From contig JAQGEQ010000058.1 of NCBI GenBank assembly GCA_034620365.1, positions 62,001 through 126,000 on the forward strand: a stretch of DNA of 64,000 nucleotides, read 5' to 3'. The stretch is from Pegea sp. RAD2-039 (lineage: Eukaryota; Chordata; Thaliacea; Salpida; Salpidae). Under the pieces are notes generated by a model that saw only the letters and a list, made by a program, of their open reading frames with translations, searched no databases and was not told the origin of the DNA. Both the position numbers and the translations under genes were made by a program. The first letter of the stretch is position 1. Each line of letters opens with the position of its first letter. Of this stretch, positions 45,753 to 57,900 are shown one piece after another.

Positions 45753-47242
45753 ATCGAAACAGATCTTATCTAATTAAAGTCTTACTCGAAATCTTTTAAC
45801 TGTTAATATCTTTTGAATTTCTGCAACTTTTCAGTTCTATTAAAATGATTTAAACAAATTGTAATTTCACCAGACTGAGAAAAGATTATTTGATTTATCT
45901 CATATCTTCTGTTGATGTTTCAACTACTTTGATGAGACTTTTATGTTAGAAGATTTTTCTTTCAGATACTTTTTTCAATAATAAGCTTCAAATCATTATC
46001 AAGTGAAGTATAGTGCTAAAAATACAACAAGATTAGTAGCTCTGAACATCAGTTATCTAAAATTAAGGATCAGATTTTAAGAATTAGTTCTTTCACGTGA
46101 TCTAACCTAAAAAGAGCTTGCTAGTTGTATAAAAAGTTTGAGGGGCGTCTCTCACGTTACTAATTTGATTTCTATAAGATTTTAAAAGTTAGTTGTTTTT
46201 GATAGCTTTAAATGAATTTAAATAAGACTATAAATTTAATTCTATATAATAGCATCAGGACTACATTTTTAGTTAGCTACTCTTCAAAAAGTGTGAAAAC
46301 AGTTTTTGTAAATTTTACATATTTTATTTATCATTTCTTTCAATTTTTGTTTGAACTGATCTTTCTAGTTAAAAAGACGTTAAGAGAATTGACCTACTTT
46401 GTCAAACTGATGTTGTCACAACAATGAGAAACGTAACATAAATCAAATAGATAAAATAGTTTTCACATCAAGGTCTATTAGACTTTTGTTGATTACTTCA
46501 TCAACAAATGCTTTTGATCATAAAAACATTCGACAATTTCATTGATAAACTTTTTTCATTCATAAAATATTTTATCATCAATTAAACAAGGAATTTGTTA
46601 CAAGGACCCAAGGACAATATCAATACCTTACCATTTCTTCTGTCATCAATGTTTTAAAGAATCAATCAAATTGAGTTTAAGTAAATTAAATCTTGTTTTT
46701 ACGAATACCAGTAGTTTACCGTTTTACAAACAATATAAGTTTTACAATTTGTGGTGAATGAAAGTGGAAATTTATAGTTTAATTGTATAATTATTAAAAG
46801 TCTTTTAAAATGATGTCTTGTTCTTAATTAAATTAATTTCTCTGCCCTAAAATAAAAAAGTTAAATAAATTAAATTCAATGAAGAATAAATATAAGTCAC
46901 AAAAACTAAATATATCTTAAATTATTTTTCTGAGAAATTATACAAAATAAAAAGTACAATAGATATAATAGTCAAATTAGATAAAGCAAGTTATTTCATA
47001 AAATTAACTGAAAAACAACAAACACTATTTAATACACTGAAGTTAATTTTATTGTGAAGGATTAATTTCCTAGTATATTATCAATGTTTCCTAAAAATAT
47101 CAAAAACAGTACAATTTGTCAATCTTGTGCACTCATCTTGCTGAACTGCATAAAGAAATTATTGTGGAAGAAAAATAAGGGCTGACTACTTTAAAAAGAA
47201 TGACAGTAAAAATATCAGAAACGATAAAACAAATTCCGCTTT
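45753..47242. other. gene-poor stretch
   Basis: No gene supported; the open frame 46212-46427 is AT-rich with no coding look. Confidence 0.5.
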
Positions 47243-47736
47243 CTATAAAAGATTACAAAATGCTTTCTTTGACTTGAAAGGATTGTTTCCCTTCCTAGCC
47301 AACATGTAGTCCTCATTGCCATGCTTTCGGCAAAAATTTATTAGCTCCAGATAAATTTGGGGTTTTGAAATTGTATAAAATTTAGAAGGGTTTTCCTCAG
47401 AAATCGGTTTACCGTTTTCCTCTTGAAAGCTATTCGACATTTTTAACTATTGATTTGAATCAAATCTATAAAATAACAATTTTGATAACAGACATTAAAT
47501 AATTTACTGACTATTAAACAATAAAAGTTATTATTGTACTTTGTCTTTAAGACATAATCAAGCAATTTTAAACGAAAACATGATGACTGATACATTTGCC
47601 TACTTACTTTTGCGGTATGATATAAACAAAAAAGTATAAAAATAATGATAAATAAATATGATGTCATTACTTTTAAGCTACAAGATGTTTCTTGAGAATC
47701 GATCTCTAAGAATATTTTTTTGTTTGTAGTTGACAT
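47243..47736 (-). CDS. small predicted membrane protein, two exons
   Basis: Exons 47608-47736 and 47243-47446 join in phase 0 through a GTAAGT donor and an AG acceptor to give 110 residues. Residues about 25-40 (TSYLFIIIFILFCLYH) form one membrane segment. The C-terminal part is polar and basic (GKPISEENPSKFYTISKPQ, YLELINFCRKHGNEDYMLAR) and looks like a small folded cytosolic or lumenal part. Alternatively the second exon alone starts at its own ATG (47440). I do not recognise a family. It is single-copy in the window and stands between HSDL2 and the LINE. Confidence 0.45.
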
Positions 47737-48410
47737 ATACTGTATTATACCTAAAAATGTTGGATTAAACTCTTGCTTTTTTAATTAAATTCACTTTTCT
47801 TTAAAGTCAACAGTAAAGATTTTCAGGAAATAATTCAAAAAATGATGCAAGAATTTTGCAACTTAAATAAACGTTTTTTCGGTGAAATTTATTTCTTTCA
47901 AAACTTTCAAAAAATCTGCAAAAATTGAAGCAACTTTTTCATATAGATTCAATAAATATTCAATCTTCATGGTTTGTAAATATAGCTTTAAAACTATTAC
48001 TAAATACAACTTTTTTAAGCTAACATTTTTTGGTCGACTGATAAATACCTAAAGTAAACAACTAAGTATCTTCCTAATATACATAATAAAATCTACTCAA
48101 AATAAATCTGATAAAATCATAAGCAACTACGCGGTAAGATAGAATAGAATGGATTTAAGAACAGATAAGTAATATCTTGCAACTCAGAAAAAAGTTTTTT
48201 TACTTATTAACTACCTTGTTATGTAAAATTAAGATAGCAGAAAGAAGAGCTGTATGTTCAAAATAAATATTTAGATATAGATTTTTGTCAGCAATATTTT
48301 AAATGCAAGTGAGTGAATTGATGAGTGAAACCACACTTTCGTACAAAAGTTGCTGTTATAATAGAATTAGTTTTTTTAGCAATATAAAGCTAATAAATAC
48401 GAAGAAAAAA
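47737..48410. other. no gene seen
   Basis: AT-rich spacer between two small minus-strand genes. Confidence 0.4.
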
Positions 48411-48930
48411 TTAAGAGGAGGTTGAAAAGATGCGTTTCAATTTCTCAATTTCTTCTCTTAACTTCAGATTTTCTTCTAACAGCTCTTTATTCAACGAACA
48501 ATTACAACTAGCTCTTTTTATATGATCCTCTAACTTCATGGTCATCTTAGCAAGATGCAAGTGAATGGAGCTCATTCCTTCTTGCATCTCACACCTGTGA
48601 ATCAGCATCTTAATCTGTGTCTTCCTCTGCTTTATCTTACCTCAACGTTTCAGTCGATTCATCAACAATTTGTCGAATAAATTGAAAAAAACAATCAAAT
48701 GTTGTTGGGTTGGTAGTAGCGACTAGATCGGAAGGTGTTGAGCTTTTAAAACCCTCACCATCACCTACAAATGTGACTTTTGAAACACAAAAGAGATAAT
48801 GAAGCTTTTTCTTACATTTGAAATCAGGAAATTTGCAGAATTTAAATTTCTCGGGTGATTCCATTTGGTACATTCGAGATATAACACTTTTATACTTGCA
48901 AATCTGTTGCTTTTTGCTTGTTACTTCCAT
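48411..48930 (-). CDS. small coiled-coil protein, two frames (frameshift or intron)
   Basis: Two adjacent open frames on the minus strand almost certainly belong together. 48637-48930 starts MEVTSKKQQICKYKSVISRM and contains TFVGDGEGF and TTNPTTFDCFFQFIRQIVDE. 48411-48608 reads MLIHRCEMQEGMSSIHLHLA and ends in a heptad-like coil (ELLEENLKLREEIEKLKR). A GT/AG pair between them would give a 26-base intron that does not keep the frame. Reading through with one base fewer near 48640 gives a smooth join (GKIKQRKTQIKM), so a one-base frameshift, real or a sequencing error, is the simplest view. An internal GTAAG near 48820 could also mark a 39-base intron. Family not recognised; a globular head followed by a parallel coil is the visible layout. 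Confidence 0.4.
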
Positions 48931-49699
48931 AATAGCTATTGGTGTCGCTTTTGATAAATTTAAGAGACCTTGATGCTAGAAGCACTTGCGTTCCTACAGA
49001 TGATTGAGACAAAGTAGTTCTATTTTATAATGAAGTTGTTGGATTAATTTTATACTGTTTTATATTAAATACACTTCACTTTATCCTTTTGAAATTAATA
49101 TATAAAAGTTTCAAAAAATGAATCAAAAAATAAAAATAGAAGTCATTTTTGAGAAAGTTCTTTGAGAAAAACCAACTTTATTATTTTAAGTAAATTTATA
49201 AAAATCTTCAAAGTTGACAACAAAATTTGATTGTTAAAAATTGTAGTTGTAAAACTGCAGTCATTAAAGAAATAAAATATATTTTTTTTAAAGTGATGCT
49301 TAATGTTGTTGGAATAGAATAAAAGACATAATTTTAAAAATCTTATTAAAAACTTCATATACTATGAGCTGTTATATCAATATTTCTGAAATGTAACAAA
49401 CTAAAGATGTTCACTGGGAATTGTAGAAAAAATAACTCTTTAAAAAAGTTGAATCTATTAAAAAGTGCGGCTGATAACAATAGTAAGCAACAACAGACAA
49501 CTCAGTATTCAAAAATCTCTATAAACAGGTAAACGTGCGAGAACTTGCGTTGAAATGACATTTATGTGGTTGATAAAATACTCTTCTGTTATACATTTCA
49601 TGTATACTACATTCTCCTCAACAAAATAATTGGATCCTAAGTGACAAGGTCTCACATGTTTAAAATGAACTAGAAACACAATCAACGTCAATCAGTCCT
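48931..49699. other. no gene seen
   Basis: AT-rich; the open frames 49143-49358 and 49509-49691 (minus) lack coding character. Confidence 0.4.
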
Positions 49700-51505
49700 C
49701 TCGTAGCATATTGAAATGACCCCTCTAAACTATCTGGTGAACCTCCAACCTGCTGTTTCTCCTGTTCTACGGATAAATGCCACAACTCTTGGTGCCCAGA
49801 CCATCAAAGCTTGCCCCTATATTATTATTGGTAACAGACCAATCAGGTTCAACTATTTTCTTCCCTTCTTATCATCATACTATCTTCTGAAGTATCATTC
49901 ACTTCCATTGGTGAAGCAAATCAAAGAACTCAACTTTAGAAGAAAGCTATTACTACTCCAGTTCATAAAAATGGTCCCAGAAACACTGCACATAACTACA
50001 GACCAGTTTGGCTGACTTCAGCTATCTACAGAACTCAAGAGCATTTGATTTACAATTATATGACCAGTCATTTGTTGGAGCTCCATCTAATGTCTGATGT
50101 CCAGCATGGCTTTGTGAAACGGAGATCTTCCCTGACTCAACATCTCACTTTTCTTAATGAGCTTACAGCCCATTATGAAAGTAACACTCCTTGTGACATC
50201 ATATACCTCTGTTTTGCTAAAGTGTTTGATTCTGTCCCACACACTAAGCTCGTTACTGTATTGAAAAACTCAAGAATCAACTGCTTTATCTTACAATGGA
50301 TTGAAGATTACTTATCAGGTAAAACCCAACAAACTCGTGTAGAAAGATCTTTATCTACGTTTAGTCAAATCACTAGTGATGTTCCTCAGGGTTCTGTTCT
50401 GGGTCCCCTTCTCTTTTTAATTTTCATTGAAGACCTCATCAGAAGACCAGTAGCAGTAGATGATGTCAGAGTGTTTGTGTATGCAATCAATGTCAAGCTA
50501 TTATCTTGTGATCCTTCAAAACTTCAAACTGCACTACACACTGTAGAAAACTGGTCAACAAATTGGCAGCTCAGAACCCAACCCACAAAGTCTGAACTTA
50601 TAACTTTTTCTCGTAAATATACATGCAAATTTCTTGAACCAATATTCCATTAATGGATTTATTATTCAATGAATATTTTTGGTCCCAGACCTTGGCATTA
50701 CCCTATCATCTGATATTAAATGGCATAATTATGTTTCTAAAATCTTTGCGAAGTCAATCAATCTTGCTTTTCCTTATTAAAAAGACCTTTAATTCTAAAG
50801 ATCTAACCTTCTTTATCAATTTTTTTCAAATTTTACGTTCGTCAAATTCTTGAATACCATGTCAGTGCATGGATGCCATATGAAGTTAGCGATATCAAAA
50901 TAATCGAGTCTGTTCATGCTACATTTACGAGATTAGTATACAGTAAGCTTGATATCAAATATGATAGTTATATACATCATCTCAATTTCTTAAATTTAAA
51001 TAATTTAGAAATTCGACGGATTAAATACGGCTTAATTCTTATTTTTGAAATTATCCACAATTCAATTGACCTTCAGTTTGACGACTCCTTTTCCATTAGT
51101 CCTTCACTCAAGTTATACTAACTTATTTAAAAAATAAATAAACTCAGAAGACACACATTACATTTTAATAAGCCCTTATCACCTGGTACGTTAATCAGGT
51201 TGAATTTTTTCTCATACCGCACAATTAGTACATGGAACTAGCTGCCATCAGAAACTGCCATTCGCTCGCGTTGTTCAAGAAGATGTTGAACCGTTATAAA
51301 ATTGCCAACATTGTCGTTTCTAAGCTGTAATTTTTCCTTATTTTAATATTACTATAATTCTATGTAAATGTTCACTGTTATATAAACTTCTTTTTCTTTT
51401 TATATTTCTAACTTAATATATATCATTTGTGAGCATGTGTGCTAGCAGGAGGTGCTCTCTTCAGGCACCTCCTTTGCATTTAATGAAATAAATAAAATAA
51501 ATAGA
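49700..51505 (+). mobile_element. 5'-truncated, dead non-LTR retrotransposon (LINE)
   Basis: From about 49950 a reverse transcriptase can be read through frameshifts: TTPVHKNGPRNTAHNYRPVW, then an open part 50045-50653 with QHGFVKRRSSLTQHLTFLNE, FDSVPHTKLV, ITSDVPQGSVLGPLLFLIF. Catalytic aspartates are lost: the first motif reads LCFAKVFD where LDF.KAFD is expected, and the YADD box reads YAIN. More pieces follow in other frames (FTRLVYSKLD, RRIKYGLIL) to about 51120. The 3' end is a (AATAAA)n-like tail near 51480-51505 after the block caggaggtgctctcttcagg. No endonuclease domain was found. The type looks like the CR1/Jockey-like group. It is the fullest copy of the family whose pieces lie at 20786, 23515, 29018 and 36240. 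Confidence 0.85.
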
Positions 51506-51981
51506 TATTAATAAAACAATAAATCCGTTTCTTCTTTTACCTGATTTCAAATACTTCTTCAAACTGTTTTTATCAATATTATATTTAAATGTATTTTATA
51601 ATTAAAGAAAATTATTCAGTTGCCTTAATTAAATGATATTGAAAGTATTATTTTGTAAATACATTATAATTGCCAGTAATTGTGAAAAAAATTTGCAATT
51701 CATCTTGCATAGCATAAACAGAAAGTATATTTATTTTATTGTTTTTGTTGGAACTTAGTTTTTACTAAAAAGTTTATTTATAAATTAGTTGATCGATTAT
51801 TTACAAAAATAGGATTAAATAAAATAACAACTGTAATTCACTGAATATTTAACATTTATTTGTAAACACGAAAACTATTGACATAAAGCTATAAACTCGA
51901 CAAAACTTCTCAAAATACATAAATTTGTTTGTTTATCAGCAGATGTACAAAACATATTTTCAATTCAGTTTCATCATTCAA
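51506..51981. other. 3' flank of the exon-cassette gene
   Basis: No gene. A minus-strand AATAAA lies at 51855-51860, suitably placed downstream of the stop at 51982. Confidence 0.45.
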
Positions 51982-54900
51982 CTACAGCTTCTGAAAATGA
52001 AACAATTATTGATTAAACAAAAGTTTTATTTTCAATTGAATTTAAAAGATAAAAGCAAATAGTTTATAAAATGTTTTAAATTGTTTTTTAAATTGCTAAA
52101 ATGATTTTTCACAAAAGTAAGGTTTCCAATTTAATATAATTTAAAATAAGTAAATCCTTTCAAGATAAAATTTCAGTTTACATTTTCTTACGCATCCACA
52201 AGTAAAAACTCGAATCAAAAAGTTTCTAAATCTCTTCTTCTTCTGCAAAAATTTCATTAAATTTATTATTTGACTTAATTCGTTTTATTAAATCAAATAC
52301 TGTTAATTTAATAAACTAAAACTTAGAGAAATTACAATTTTATTGCAAAGAAATTAGTTGCTTCCTTAATCCTTAAATTATATTTAGCATCATGTATTAG
52401 TCTTAACTTACAGATAATTTTTTGACGGCATCTTTCTTCCCAGTTTCAACCTTGTTTTTCTGCATTGAACAACTTAATTTTACAATTTAATTTAAGAAAA
52501 ATCATTTTCACCATAAACATTAACTTGTTAATAATAATTATAAACAATCATATATGTAACTGATAAAAGAAATCAGACTTACCGGTCTGCTTTCGACATT
52601 TTTATTCTTAGGTCCTTCATCTGGGATATTTTGATCCTAAGAAAGATAAAGATTCAAATAAAGTAAAGAGCAAAAAGTTATTAATTTTATTTTGTAGTCA
52701 TAATTTATAAAAGTTGCTAAAGTATTGACAATAAATTTATTACTTTAATTTTTTTGCAGTAATATAAAATAGAATAAATATTTAAATCAGAAAAACTTAT
52801 CTAATTATGAGAACTTATCTTTAACTCAAAAAAAACTTATCAAGTAGAAATATTATAACATCAACATTAAATCACAACTAACTGGTTTGCTTTCAACATT
52901 TTGATTATTGCTCTTATCACTTAAGGTTTCTTTCTGAAAAAATAAAATAATAATTAATCTTTTTTATTGTACTAAAAAACAGAAACTTAAAAAATAACAG
53001 TGAAAACAGCAAATAAACTAGCAAGAGAGGTACAAACAGTTAAATTATAAATTCTGTTTTCTTTTATATCAAAAGGTTTAATAAAAATGAGAATACATTT
53101 ATTTTAAAATAGAACAACAAATAGAAATAACTATTTTTCACTAACTGTATCAGGTTCTGAAATTATCGAAGTGACTTTGCTTTTTATTTCATCGTTTTCA
53201 TTCTAAAATCATAAATAAATATTTTCAGTAAGTTTTAATAAGGAAAATTTACATTTAAAACAAAATAAATTAGGTTTACAATCAAAATAATGTTTACCAA
53301 AATTTGATTCACCAAATTATTGCTGGTTTCTGAGCAATCGGTTTTCTACAAAATACAATTTTATCTTTTTAAAGTAGCAAATATTAAAACATTATTTGAT
53401 TTTTTCATGAAAACGACAGTTATTTAATTAAATTTATATAACTTGAAATAAAGTTGTGACTAACAAAAACTATATTTAAGAATTAATAAACAAAATGACT
53501 GATGAAAATTTAATCACAGAAACTAACCAATGAGGAGATTGAACACTTGTCACTGTCACATTTCTTGGTAGCATTTGATTCCTAAAGAAAACATTTTTTA
53601 AAAACTATATGGAAATTACTTGAATTTAATTTGCTACATTTCTGTAATAATTTAATGGTTTTAATAAGGTGTTTTTAAGTTTTATTATTTTTCAACTTAT
53701 AAGATTTGTTTTAGATTTTGTTTTTGTAAGGTAGTTAATTTGATTTTATTTAACTTAATTCATGAGTAAAAGAATGATTTTAAATTTATTAAAACGAAAT
53801 TTAGGGATAATAAAATTTTATTGGGAGATAGAAATTATTTGCTTTAACATTTTTAGGTTATATTTAACATAATTTATTAGTGTTAATTTACAGTTAACTT
53901 TTTCGAGCTATTTACTGAAGTCACAAATACGATTTCGATCATTAAACAACTTAAGTTTAGAGTTTATTTTGAGAAGCATCAAAGTTTAATGTAAACAACA
54001 ACTTGTCAATAACAATTATAAAAGTTAATATGCAACTGACAAAGAAAAGATAAATAACGAAACTTACCGGTCGGCTTTCAAAATTTATATTCTTAGTTTC
54101 TTTATATGAGATATTTTGATGCTGAAAAAAATTATTTGAGATTTAATTAAAGTTGAAAGCAAAAATATAATTAAGTTTATTTTGAAATCTTAAAATTTAA
54201 AGTTGTTTAAAGCAGTGGTAATAATTTTATTAGATTAATGTTTTCACAGAAATATTGAATAGAATTAATATATAAAGCAGAAAAACTTATAAACCAAAAG
54301 TATTATAATATCAACATTAAATCACAACTAACTGGTTTGATTTCAACATTTTGAATATTGTTATTATCGCCAATGCTTTGCTTCTGAAAAAATAAAATAA
54401 TAATTAATCAGTTTTAATTTTAATGTAGTGAAAACAGCAACAAAATTACAAACAATTAATTATTATGTTATATTTTCTTTTATATCAAAACTTTAATTCA
54501 AAATGGAATTTAGTTTGATTAGTTTAACAACAAACTGAAGCTAAATCAGACAGTTTAAAATTAATGAATTATTTCTAAACTAATAATTGAATGAAATAAT
54601 TAATATTCTATTGTATGATAATCAAAATCTGGTAAGTTCATGAAAAGAAACTAAAATGGTTTGCTCTTTGTCTGAAAGCAATCAAATTAATGCCTCTAAG
54701 ATTATATTTTATATTATAAAAGACATTAAAGAAAAATTACATTAGTAGCTTGTATTTATATCCTTAATAGCTAACTTTAAATATATTCTATTATTAAATT
54801 TTACAATAATCTTCGTTTTGGTCAAAAGAACAAAAAGAAATAATCAATTTTCACTAACTGCATCCGGTTCTGAAATTATCGAAATGACTTTGCTTTTTAT

Positions 54901-57900
54901 TTCATCGTTTTCATTCTAAAATCATAACATATATTTTCAGTAAGTTTTAATAATGCAAATTTATATTTTAACTGAAATAAATTAGGTTTAGGATCAAATT
55001 AATATTTACCAAAACTGGATTCACCATTTTATTGCTGGTTTCTCCGCTATCGCTTTTCTACAAAATATAAGTTTATCTTGTATTATTTGAAAGTAGCAAA
55101 AACAACTTATTTGATTCTTTCATGAAAACAACTATTATTTAGTTAAATTTATCTAACTTGAAATAAAGTTATGACTAACAAAAACTATTTTTAACAATTA
55201 ATAAATAAAATGGCTAATGACAAATTAATGACAGAAACTAACCAATGAGGAGATTGAACTCCTGTCACTTTGAGTTTCCTTTTTAGATTTCTGTTCCTAA
55301 AGAAAATATTTGTTAAAAACTATATGCAAACCATTCAAGTTTACTTTACTACTTTTCTGTAATAAGTTAATGGTTTTAATAAAGTATTTTCTTGTTAGAT
55401 CATTCCACAAGTTATAAGATTTAATTTGGTGTTTTTTAAGTTATTAATTTGATTTTATTTAACTTAATTTATTATAATCAAATTTAGAGATTTAAACTCA
55501 TGATTGAGAAGACTCATTTTTAAATGAACATTGACTTGTTATCAATAATTTCTTGAAAGTTACACATTTGTATCTGATAAACGAAAACCAAATAACCGAA
55601 CTTACCGGTTTGCTTTCAACATTTATATTCTTAGGTTCTTCATACGGGGTATTTTGATCCTGAAGAAAATGAATAACATTCAAATAAAGTTGAAAGCAAA
55701 AATAATATTAATTCTATTTTGAAGACGTAATTTATAAAGTAGTTCTAAAGTAATGACAAAAAATTTATTATTTTAATTTTTTTCAGTAATATTTCAGAGT
55801 ATTTTTACTCAGAATAAACCTTTTAAGTAAAAGTATTATAATATCAACAATCATAACTAAATCACAACTAACTGGTTTGCTTTCAACATTTTGAATATTG
55901 CTATTATCACCTATGCTTTGTTCCTGAAAACAATGAAATAAAAATTAGTCTGTTTTCATTTTAATATAGTAAAAACAAGCAAATAAAATAACAACAGAGG
56001 TACAAACATTTAAGGATTAAATTATATTTTGTTTTAAATCAAAACCTTTAATAAAAATGAAAATTAGTTTGATTAAATTAAAAATGAATTGAAGTTAAAT
56101 TATAAAATGATTATTTCTAAACTATTAATTGAATGAAATATTTAATATTCTATTGTATGATAATGACAATCTAGTAAGCTCTCGAAAAGAAACTAAAATG
56201 GTTTACTCCTTGTCTGAAAGCAATCAAACCAGTTTCAATAAGATTATCTTCTAGATTATCAATAAACTTAACTAAAAATTAAATCAGTAACTTGTATTTA
56301 GATTTGTAATAATTATTTTAATAACCTTTTTAACATTAAAATTTACATTATTTTTGTTTTTAAACCAAAAAAACTAATAGAAATAGTAATTTTTCACTAA
56401 CTATATCAGGTTTTGAAACTATCGAAGTAACTTTGCTTCTGATTTTATTGTCTTCATTCTAATATCATAAAATAACATTTTTTAATTAATTTTAAGAAGG
56501 CTAATTTAGATCCTAACTAAAATAAATTAGAGTTGAGATCAAATTAGTATTTACCAAATTTGGAATCACCAAATTATTGCTGGTTTCTGAGCAATTGGTT
56601 TCCTTAAAAATACAATTTTATCTTTTGAAAGCAGCAAAATTTTTTAAATCTTGTTATAAAAGCCAAGTATTTAATTTAATCATTGTGATTTGAAAAAAAA
56701 GTTATTTCCAACAAAAAGTACATATAAGATTTAATAAACAAAATGACTGATGATAAATTAATCACATCAACTAACCAATGAGGAGATTGAAGACGTGTCA
56801 CTGTCACATTTCTTGAGTAACTCGAATAACTAAAGAAAATATGCATTAAAAAGTATTTTTAAACTGCTCAAATATATTTTACTACTTTTTTGTAAGAGGT
56901 TACTGGTTTGAATGAAGTACTTTTATGTTTAACCATTTATCAACCTAAAAATTTAAATTTATTTTCTAAATTAATTAAATTGATTACAATCTTGTTGACT
57001 TTAAACTGGCAACCTTCAGTTTCAAACTTGTTTAGTTGCTTCAGCATAACTTTAAAACTACTAGTTCTAGCAATTCAATGTAAAGCTAAAATTGGAAAAT
57101 TACCTTAAATAAAAGACTAACATTGAGTCTTAATTTAATGTAATCTAAACATAAGATATGTTTCCCTTAGCTGATCATAGCTAGCATCGAAAGAAAAATG
57201 ATTTTTTTGTATAGGTTTGATGTATTTCAGTTGAGTTTATTTGAGTTTTATAGTTTGTGTCAGCTTAATTTTTATAATTGTTTGGTCTATGAAAAGCTCG
57301 AATTATTAGTATTTTATGCAATAAAAGTTATGATACTCAAATTATACAAATGCAAGTGAAGCAGCAAAAGTAGTAAAACTTTGCTTCACAAACATTATTA
57401 CAATCCTTTTAACAAACGGATGAAGACTTTTAAATTAGAATCAAGAACAGACTGAAATTAGAAGAAACAGAAACTCACGCTGGAAGGTTTCAAATCATCA
57501 TCACCACCATCTTCCAAATCAGTCAACTAAAAAATATTCCCTAGTTTAGATATTTTACTTTTACTTAAATTATTTTGTGGTAAGAGTACTGAAAGTTCAA
57601 CATCTATTTTTTGTTAAACTGATTTAATTTCTATATGACCATTATTTTTTCATAAAACATGAATTATTAAAAGTATTCTTTATGTAGATAAAAAGTGAGC
57701 AATTTTTTTATAATAATTAATATTTTATAAATTGTTTATTGTATACTTAGTATTGTTTAAATTGTTTGTGTAATTTATAAATACAAATTAATAATAATAA
57801 TTTATAGTTTATTTATTACTATTATTTATAGTCAAATTATACTATTATTTATAGTCTAATTAATATTTTATAAATATTTTATATCAAGCGCAAAAATTCA

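Noticed and set aside
56908..57108. Plus-strand open frame within the cassette gene
   Set aside because: It lies in an intron, starts and ends without context, and is absent from the other cassettes.
57800..57880. Short repeat of ctattatttatagt in an intron
   Set aside because: Only about three imperfect units in very AT-rich DNA; expected by chance expansion and not informative.
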